NCBI GenBank assembly: GCA_945957305.1
Contig: CAMFLN010000032.1
Span: forward strand, 1-11,329
Direction of reading: 5' to 3'
Length of the DNA stretch: 11,329 nucleotides
DNA from: an uncultured Planctomycetaceae bacterium
GTDB lineage: Bacteria; Planctomycetota; Planctomycetia; Pirellulales; JACPPG01
Positions within the stretch are counted from its first letter, which is position 1; every line of letters starts with the position of its first letter. Below the pieces are notes generated by a model that saw only the letters and a program-made list of their open reading frames with translations, had not been told where the DNA came from and did no database searches. Positions 8,501-11,329 of this stretch are shown one piece after another. A program made the position numbers and the translations under genes.

Positions 8501-8670
8501 ATGCAAGCCGTCAGCGTCCCCAACAGGCAGGCCACGAAGCAACGTGGCAACGCGCGGGCGAATCCGGCAGCAAACAAGGAGAATTGGAACGAAGGCGTAG
8601 AGGTATTCAAGCGGCTCTTTCTGCGTGCACACAGAGGGAGCCCAGCGCAGTGGGCCGTGTAAGAGTGCAT
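5527..8670 (-). CDS. Large PA14-like pentahaem cytochrome c protein (PVC type)
   Basis: This 1047-residue protein is a predicted exported multihaem electron carrier. Residues about 70-205 form a PA14-like module (VPGLIAVYSH, RPGQYQFAAQGTGRV, GLNRFEVEY). Five CXXCH haem sites follow: CVVCH (235-239), CAVCH (342-346), CAACH (464-468), CLACH (552-556) and CTKCH (678-682). Likely axial methionines lie in MPRLF (M287), MPTFV (M386), MPRFI (M618) and MPTVF (M725). The third domain has APRF where MPRF would be expected. About 775-1047 is a C-terminal beta-rich domain (RGIAVRFPNEVNVAFD, GRGGHP), possibly DUF6797-like, recalled from memory. The ATG at 8670 has no Shine-Dalgarno and gives an unusually long leader before the hydrophobic segment (about 44-62). 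A TTG at 8610 would give a shorter, more typical signal. LTAC (53-56) fits a lipobox, so it could be a lipoprotein. It is the first gene of the operon. Confidence 0.9.
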   Translation of the reverse strand: MHSYTAHCAGLPLCARRKSRLNTSTPSFQFSLFAAGFARALPRCFVACLLGTLTACIASAAAPEDDDAFPVRVPGLIAVYSHPATQLEFTRYEPIPAWDLQRDQSPDPRLPATGWRVHYRGVIEILRPGQYQFAAQGTGRVTMSIGDKPIPLTLNGDPGQPGQFSTGVDLALGLNRFEVEYEPSAEAPARLQFQWQSEQFIAEPLPSRALGHEVHDQPIVDVFTAARLSVEDHNCVVCHLPNDRMPLSKQISTRPAPRLTGVGTRVKAGWIYHWLANPPAHRPEAVMPRLFTENERGAAERYAVAKFLAAEGKPLELVPDPPAEVIQQTAAAGAKLFQQVGCAVCHERQGDRPARVTLRGLSQKTTPEAIEAFLHKPEATAPAGRMPTFVLGKLDKRQLALHLIYHDAAQTPSLALPDAPAAETIKAAFAELGSSDAERGEFAQLSAEQQIMHLGRQVMRVRNCAACHEFKPTSEKEVWKPAQAPQDLLAIAEKPTGGCLESATASAGGRAPRFGEGLDREKIAAFLQSAKASPATAAPGYDATLALARFNCLACHERDGIGGLTVEYVNQLGTGQDAAGESVSPPSLTQVTAKLTGKTLHGVLERDERSRPWMSLQMPRFIRTHVAPLPEQLATLDAQPLAESQITAASAEKLEADPALAAAAEAGRTLVGSRGFGCTKCHDMLGVPANGTRGPDLANVTARINNPWYLRWMHDPQRIQMGTRMPTVFLNGESPYKDILGGDPARQRDAIWQYLAVAEGLEQQKLQTLVAGKRPLAIRTFLPGTTPRGIAVRFPNEVNVAFDAQMGRLAYAWSGEFLDLGPVWNGRGGHPAHVLGKIFWTAPQGCPWEVTAADAPPPSVAGRAEDPALGALVKDQKLHPSRLVFLGYKVDDAGPTLRYRLAFDGDKAAVIAERLTSVRNAAGMGIVRDVTLNAAPHTTAWLLAGESQEEPLWINSSGASPVHAGEQRDAATGALQFKHEGQPLAVHLRAASNPVTWVIEKQNERWQIFLKFAPQNTTVDRTASVAVLAPKDGDANTWQQLIAEELK
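5536..5541 (-). promoter_or_regulatory. Ribosome binding site of the propeller gene, inside the end of the cytochrome gene
   Basis: The minus strand reads GAGGAG, eight bases, then ATG at 5527-5525. This is a near-consensus Shine-Dalgarno lying within the last codons of the upstream cytochrome gene. It supports the ATG at 5527 and reinitiation by ribosomes ending at the overlapping TAA. Confidence 0.75.
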
Positions 8671-8706
8671 CGCACAGGAGGGAACAAGGCGGGGCGGTCA
8701 TCGCTG

Positions 8707-8726
8707 GCCCCAGTTTAAGCTGGGGC
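8707..8726. repeat. Inverted repeat GCCCCAG/CTGGGGC with 6-base loop
   Basis: A perfect 7-bp inverted repeat, GCCCCAG-TTTAAG-CTGGGGC, lies 37 bases upstream of the cytochrome ATG. On the minus-strand transcript it could be a leader hairpin; on DNA it could be an operator. It is not followed by a T-tract on either strand, so it is unlikely to be an intrinsic terminator. Confidence 0.6.
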
Positions 8727-8775
8727 GGGGGCGAAATAAACCGCCTGCCAAAGGGGTCCGGCCCACCGGGCAACG

Positions 8776-8804
8776 TTTAATGCCGCCGCCATTACGGCTA
8801 GAAT
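8776..8804 (+). promoter_or_regulatory. Candidate sigma-70-type promoter for the plus-strand DUF1501 gene
   Basis: TAGAAT at 8799-8804 matches the -10 consensus at five of six bases and would give a leader of roughly 30 bases before the ATG at 8844. The element 17 bases upstream, TTTAAT (8776-8781), is a weak -35 (three of six). The 5-bp inverted repeat 8778-8794 overlaps this region, so a repressor or activator could bind here. It is a motif match only. Confidence 0.3.
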
Positions 8805-8843
8805 GGGACGCGGCCCCGAACCAATAAAACGTGCCTTCTGCCG

Positions 8844-10274
8844 ATGAACCACACGGCCTGCCCCAACTACTTTTCCGCAGTTCGTCCGAATCGGCGCGAA
8901 GTGTTGCGCGCCGGCAGCCTGGGACTTTTTGGACTCTCGCTCCGCGGTCTGCTCAAGGGGCGCTCCGTGACCGCCGCCGAAGCGCAACCGGCAGCCGACC
9001 CGACCTTCGGCCGGGCCAAGAGCTGCATCTTGCTGTTCATGTGGGGTGGACCTGCCCAACAGGAAACCTGGGACCTGAAGCCAGACGCGCCGGCCGAGAT
9101 TCGTGGTGAATTCAAACCGATCGCGACCCGCGTGCCGGGCATTCACATCAGTGAATATTTTCCGCAGCTCGCTCAGCGCACCGACAAGCTGGCCATTGTG
9201 CGTTCGATGACGCACGGCAATGTCGATCACACGACAGCCACGTCGTTTCTGCTCACCGGGCAACCACCCCCGCCCGACGGCAAGCTGCGCAGCGATTGGC
9301 CGCATATCGGCGCCGTGCTCGCGCGGCTGGGGCGCGGCCAGGGACCTTTGCCGCCGTTTGTCTCGATGCGGCCCAAGCTCGAGAACGAAGTTCCGCGTTT
9401 CGTCGAACAAAGCCATGGGCAATTCGCTGGCTGGTTGGGACAGACCTACGATCCCCTGACGATCGATGCCGATCCCAGCCGAGCGGGCTATCACGTTGGC
9501 GATTTCGAATTGCCGCCGGAAATCTCGGTCGGCCGGTTCGAAGAACGTCGCCGTTTGCTGAGCGACATAAATGCCCCTTTGCGGCGCCGGCTTGAACGCG
9601 ACGACGCGCTGGGGGTGATCGACAGCCAGTATCGCAAGGCCTTCGAATTGCTCGACTCGACCACAGGCGGCGATGCCTTTGATTTAGAACGCGAAGCGCC
9701 GGAATTGCGCGATCGGTACGGACGAAATCCACACGGTCAGAGCGTCTTGCAGGCGCGACGGCTGGTGGAACGCGGCGTGCCGCTGGTGACTGTCTTTTGG
9801 CCCAACGACGGCCAGAAGAATGTCAGCGTTTATTGGGATACACACAATCGGAACTTCGTCGATTTGCGCGAGCGCCTGATGCCTCCGGCCGACCAGGCTT
9901 TCTCCGCGCTGCTCGATGACCTATCGGCGCGGAATCTGCTCGACGAAACTCTTGTGATCTGGACGGGCGAGTTCGGACGGACGCCGCGCGTGGGACAACG
10001 CAACAGCGACGCGGGGGCGGGGCGCGATGGGCGCGATCATTGGCCTGGCTGCTTCACCACGGTGTTGGCGGGCGGAGGCGTGCGCGGCGGGCAGGTTTAC
10101 GGAGCCTCGGACAGGTACGCCGCCTATCCGGCACTCGATCCCGTGCCGCCGGCCGATCTTGTGGCCACGGTCTATCACGCGCTGGGAGTGGACCCCCACG
10201 GTCTACTGCACGACCAGCAAGGGCGACCATTGACGATCTGTCCCGGCACTCCGGTGCGACGACTTTTGTCGTAA
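8844..10274 (+). CDS. Tat-exported DUF1501 protein, second copy
   Basis: This 476-residue protein starts with a twin-arginine signal, RPNRREVLRAG (R17-R18), then a hydrophobic Gly/Leu core. A possible cleavage site is AEA|QP near residue 47. It carries the DUF1501 landmarks: GGPAQQETWDLKP (68-80), GNVDHT (125-130), WDTH (331-334), GEFGRTP (375-381) and GRDHWP (396-401). These correspond to probable metal- or ligand-site positions of the alkaline phosphatase-like fold, but the reaction is unknown. It is a diverged paralogue of the gene at 1938-3398: the order of motifs is the same, the first motif differs (GGPAQQ against GGLSQH), and the middle regions differ widely. It faces away from the cytochrome operon, with no Shine-Dalgarno visible before the ATG. 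In planctomycetes a DUF1501 gene often follows a cytochrome gene in an operon; this one stands alone on the plus strand. The stop is TAA. Confidence 0.92.
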   Translation: MNHTACPNYFSAVRPNRREVLRAGSLGLFGLSLRGLLKGRSVTAAEAQPAADPTFGRAKSCILLFMWGGPAQQETWDLKPDAPAEIRGEFKPIATRVPGIHISEYFPQLAQRTDKLAIVRSMTHGNVDHTTATSFLLTGQPPPPDGKLRSDWPHIGAVLARLGRGQGPLPPFVSMRPKLENEVPRFVEQSHGQFAGWLGQTYDPLTIDADPSRAGYHVGDFELPPEISVGRFEERRRLLSDINAPLRRRLERDDALGVIDSQYRKAFELLDSTTGGDAFDLEREAPELRDRYGRNPHGQSVLQARRLVERGVPLVTVFWPNDGQKNVSVYWDTHNRNFVDLRERLMPPADQAFSALLDDLSARNLLDETLVIWTGEFGRTPRVGQRNSDAGAGRDGRDHWPGCFTTVLAGGGVRGGQVYGASDRYAAYPALDPVPPADLVATVYHALGVDPHGLLHDQQGRPLTICPGTPVRRLLS

Positions 10275-10348
10275 AGCACGGCAGCGCTGAAGCCTGGCGT
10301 AGCACGACGCTATTACATACGTCGCAAGGGCCGGGCAACTCGCGCGGG
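10275..10348. other. Convergent gap between DUF1501 and the small gene
   Basis: These 74 bases separate the plus-strand DUF1501 stop from the minus-strand small-gene stop. I see no hairpin with a T-tract in either direction, so termination may be Rho-dependent or use a weaker structure. Confidence 0.4.
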
Positions 10349-10570
10349 CTAATTCCAGACAGAGAAAAGCCGCTTTTCCAAGCGCGTGATCCGCGCCTGA
10401 GCTTGCGCTTGCTCATAGGCCTGGCGGTAGATTTCCTGCCAGGGATTCATCTGCTGGCAGTTCACGACAGGGAAAAAAATCACCGGGCAAAACGCAAAGC
10501 CCTGCGGTAGGGGGCTCGGAGCAGGCTTCGCGGCTGCTTCCGAAAACATCTGCGTGAAGCGATTGACCAT
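10349..10570 (-). CDS. Small conserved-looking protein of unknown function, 73 residues
   Basis: I do not recognise the family. The ATG at 10570 has GGGAG nine bases upstream, which decides it over an in-frame GTG at 10591 (80 residues). The protein has three parts: a polar Ala/Pro-rich N-terminus (1-23), a short hydrophobic segment FAFCPVIFFPVV (26-37) that ends in NCQQMNPW with cysteines at 28 and 38, and a Gln/Ala/Arg-rich helix with coiled-coil character (43-70). There is no clear signal peptide. The hydrophobic stretch is too short and too proline-rich for a normal membrane span. Composition is ordered and protein-like rather than the Arg/Ser/Pro-rich pattern of chance frames in this DNA. 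It has its own upstream region with inverted repeats and is convergent with DUF1501. A chance frame is possible but I think it is a real gene. Confidence 0.6.
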   Translation of the reverse strand: MVNRFTQMFSEAAAKPAPSPLPQGFAFCPVIFFPVVNCQQMNPWQEIYRQAYEQAQAQARITRLEKRLFSVWN

Positions 10571-10579
10571 GGCGATCGT

Positions 10580-10584
10580 CTCCC
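10580..10584 (-). promoter_or_regulatory. Ribosome binding site of the small gene
   Basis: The minus strand reads GGGAG, nine bases, then ATG at 10570-10568. It supports this start for the 73-residue protein and is one of the clearer Shine-Dalgarno sites in the window. Confidence 0.45.
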
Positions 10585-10595
10585 GAAGCACTTCC

Positions 10596-10617
10596 CATTG
10601 CAGGGTTTACTGCAATG
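10596..10617. repeat. Inverted repeat CATTGCAG/CTGCAATG upstream of the small gene
   Basis: Two perfect 8-bp arms flank the 6-base loop GGTTTA. The repeat ends 25 bases before the ATG at 10570, just upstream of its ribosome site. It could be an operator or a leader hairpin; there is no T-tract for termination. Confidence 0.6.
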
Positions 10618-10751
10618 TGGCTGCCTTAAACCACACTTAATTGATCAACATACTTGATATCGTAATTCTAACGTGCTTTCAATACTAGCGGTCGACATTT
10701 TTGGCATTTCGTGGGGAAGATTCCCTACCCCCGCGGTAAATCCGTTAAACC

Positions 10752-10766
10752 GCACAATCCTTGCCA
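10752..10766 (-). promoter_or_regulatory. Candidate sigma-54 (-24/-12) promoter
   Basis: The minus strand reads TGGCAAGGATTGTGC. This resembles TGGCAC-N5-TTGC with the GG and GC pairs exactly 12 positions apart and two mismatches (A for C, G for T). A transcript would start near 10740 and reach the small gene after a leader of about 170 bases. A chance match is possible; an enhancer site was not identified. Confidence 0.28.
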
Positions 10767-10819
10767 AAAAACCTAAGAGCTTTGATGCCACTGTTCAGAG
10801 CGCGCGGCTGGTCCGCACC

Positions 10820-10868
10820 AAAAAAACAGGCCGGCGCGAAGGAGGCGGGTCCTTCGCGCACGGCCTGT
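10820..10868 (-). terminator. Intrinsic terminator of the DUF1559 gene
   Basis: On the minus strand a long hairpin is followed by seven T (10826-10820). The inner stem pairs 10834-10843 with 10850-10859 (10 bp, GCGCGAAGGA with TCCTTCGCGC) around the loop GGCGGG (plus-strand sense). One bulged base at 10860 is followed by an outer stem of about 7-8 bp (ACAGGCCG with CGGCCTGT). It lies 44 bases after the DUF1559 stop. This is the clearest terminator in the window. Confidence 0.9.
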
Positions 10869-10880
10869 GCCACAGCGGAT

Positions 10881-10900
10881 GAGGCGATCAGAGTCGCCTC
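10881..10900 (-). repeat. Second hairpin directly after the DUF1559 stop
   Basis: A perfect 7-bp inverted repeat, GAGGCGA-TCAGAG-TCGCCTC on the plus strand, begins 11 bases after the DUF1559 stop codon. It has no T-tract. Together with the terminator it makes a tandem-hairpin 3' end, which could protect the transcript from 3' exonucleases. Confidence 0.6.
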
Positions 10901-10911
10901 CTATCTCGGGT

Positions 10912-11329
10912 TTAATAGTTCGGCGTCGGCTCGCCTTGGCTGCGTGTGACCAGGGCGGCGAACACGGCCATCGGGACGGACTCGCTGATGAAGTGCACTG
11001 ATCCATCGCCGAATAAGCAATTCGCTCCGGCAGTGTGGAACGAGAACACTTCTCCGGTCCCTTCCGTGTTGTAGTACGGCCACGGAGTCTTGCCGCCGTT
11101 CACCGTGCCAATGTCTTGACCATTGGTGCAGTTGACGGCGCACGGGCCATAAGGAGGATTCGCTGCCGAAAGCGTCGTGGGATTGAAATTGCCGTCGTTG
11201 TTTGAACCTTCGATGGCAAAGTCGTTCGCGGCACGAGCCCAGCCGCCACCGTTCACACGATTCACCAGCTGGTCAGCATTGATCAGGCCGCCCGACTTGC
11301 GATAGACGAAAGGACGGCCAGCCGATTCG
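10912..11329 (-). CDS. DUF1559 (pseudopilin-like, H-X9-DG) protein, C-terminal part only
   Basis: The frame is open to the right edge and ends at TAA (10914-10912), so the start lies outside the window and only 138 C-terminal residues are seen. DUF1559 proteins of planctomycetes have a type IV pilin-like N-terminus and are probably exported to the cell surface; their function is not settled. The C-terminal signature is present: FSFHTAGANCLFGDGSVHFI, where His and Asp-Gly are separated by nine residues (H98, D108-G109 of the fragment), followed by the usual tail with LVTRSQGE. The two cysteines in YGPCAVNC (about 60-67) and C104 could form disulfides. Internal GTG codons should not be read as starts, since coding similarity continues upstream (ESAGRPFVYRKSGG). 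A terminator follows, so it is the last gene of its transcript. Confidence 0.93.
   Translation of the reverse strand, partial: ESAGRPFVYRKSGGLINADQLVNRVNGGGWARAANDFAIEGSNNDGNFNPTTLSAANPPYGPCAVNCTNGQDIGTVNGGKTPWPYYNTEGTGEVFSFHTAGANCLFGDGSVHFISESVPMAVFAALVTRSQGEPTPNY

Larger units (their letters stand above)
8671..8843. promoter_or_regulatory. Divergent intergenic region between the cytochrome operon and the plus-strand DUF1501 gene
   Basis: These 173 bases separate two divergent start codons, so promoters for both directions should lie here or in the adjoining 5' ends. The stretch holds a perfect 7-bp inverted repeat (8707-8726), a 5-bp inverted repeat TAATG/CATTA (8778-8794) and a possible -10 box TAGAAT (8799-8804) for the plus-strand gene. 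No good promoter was recognised for the minus strand. Confidence 0.6.
10571..10911. other. Non-coding region with inverted repeats, possible promoter and terminator
   Basis: This 341-base stretch has no convincing gene. It is visibly AT-richer than the rest between about 10618 and 10830. From right to left it holds the hairpin after the DUF1559 stop (10881-10900), a strong terminator (10820-10868), a sigma-54-like site (10752-10766), the palindrome TTGATCAA (10641-10648) and an 8-bp inverted repeat (10596-10617) just before the small gene. This arrangement fits a DUF1559 terminator followed by a promoter and leader for the small gene. Confidence 0.6.

Noticed and set aside
8715..9494. A 259-codon minus-strand frame opposite the DUF1501 gene and across the intergenic region
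   Set aside because: The plus strand encodes a full DUF1501 protein here; the antisense product has no recognisable features.
10673..10882. A plus-strand frame in the AT-richer region at the right
   Set aside because: It runs through the terminator hairpin and ends in Arg/Gly-rich sequence made from the stem, so it is probably not coding.

Overview
The window looks like part of a planctomycete chromosome, probably from the Pirellulales or a relative. The evidence is a set of families typical of the PVC superphylum: two Tat-exported DUF1501 proteins, a very large PA14-plus-multihaem cytochrome c protein, a secreted dehydrogenase-like beta-propeller, and a DUF1559 pseudopilin-like protein with an H-X9-DG motif. 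The sequence is GC-rich (about 60% by eye). No tRNA, rRNA, CRISPR array, transposase or phage gene was recognised.

Layout, left to right. Positions 1-1689 (minus) hold the 5' part of a secreted GH32 fructan hydrolase (levanase/invertase-like) that runs off the left edge; all three catalytic motifs are present. After a 248-base gap come three minus-strand genes, read from right to left: a 1047-residue pentahaem cytochrome c protein (8670-5527), a 675-residue exported beta-propeller (5527-3500) and a Tat-exported DUF1501 protein (3398 or 3440 to 1938). The first two share one base in a TAATG junction and are almost certainly translationally coupled. A 173-base intergenic region (8671-8843) separates this block from a divergent second DUF1501 gene on the plus strand (8844-10274). 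Beyond it lie a small minus-strand gene for a 73-residue protein of unknown function (10349-10570), an AT-richer non-coding stretch with several inverted repeats and a possible sigma-54 site, a strong intrinsic terminator (10820-10868), and the 3' end of a DUF1559 gene running off the right edge.

How the genes may work together (inference). The cytochrome and propeller genes form one redox unit outside the cytoplasm: the propeller resembles soluble sugar dehydrogenases and could feed electrons to the five predicted haems. The DUF1501 protein downstream is a usual companion of such genes in planctomycetes, but its function is not established. The GH32 gene lies 249 bases downstream in the same direction, so a fructan-hydrolysis plus sugar-oxidation locus is possible but unproven. 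The small gene and the DUF1559 gene appear to be separate transcription units.

Most genes follow known family patterns. The points most worth a second look are the third cytochrome domain, which lacks a visible methionine ligand, the pairing of GH32 with redox genes, the small unknown protein, and the regulatory structure between 10571 and 10911.
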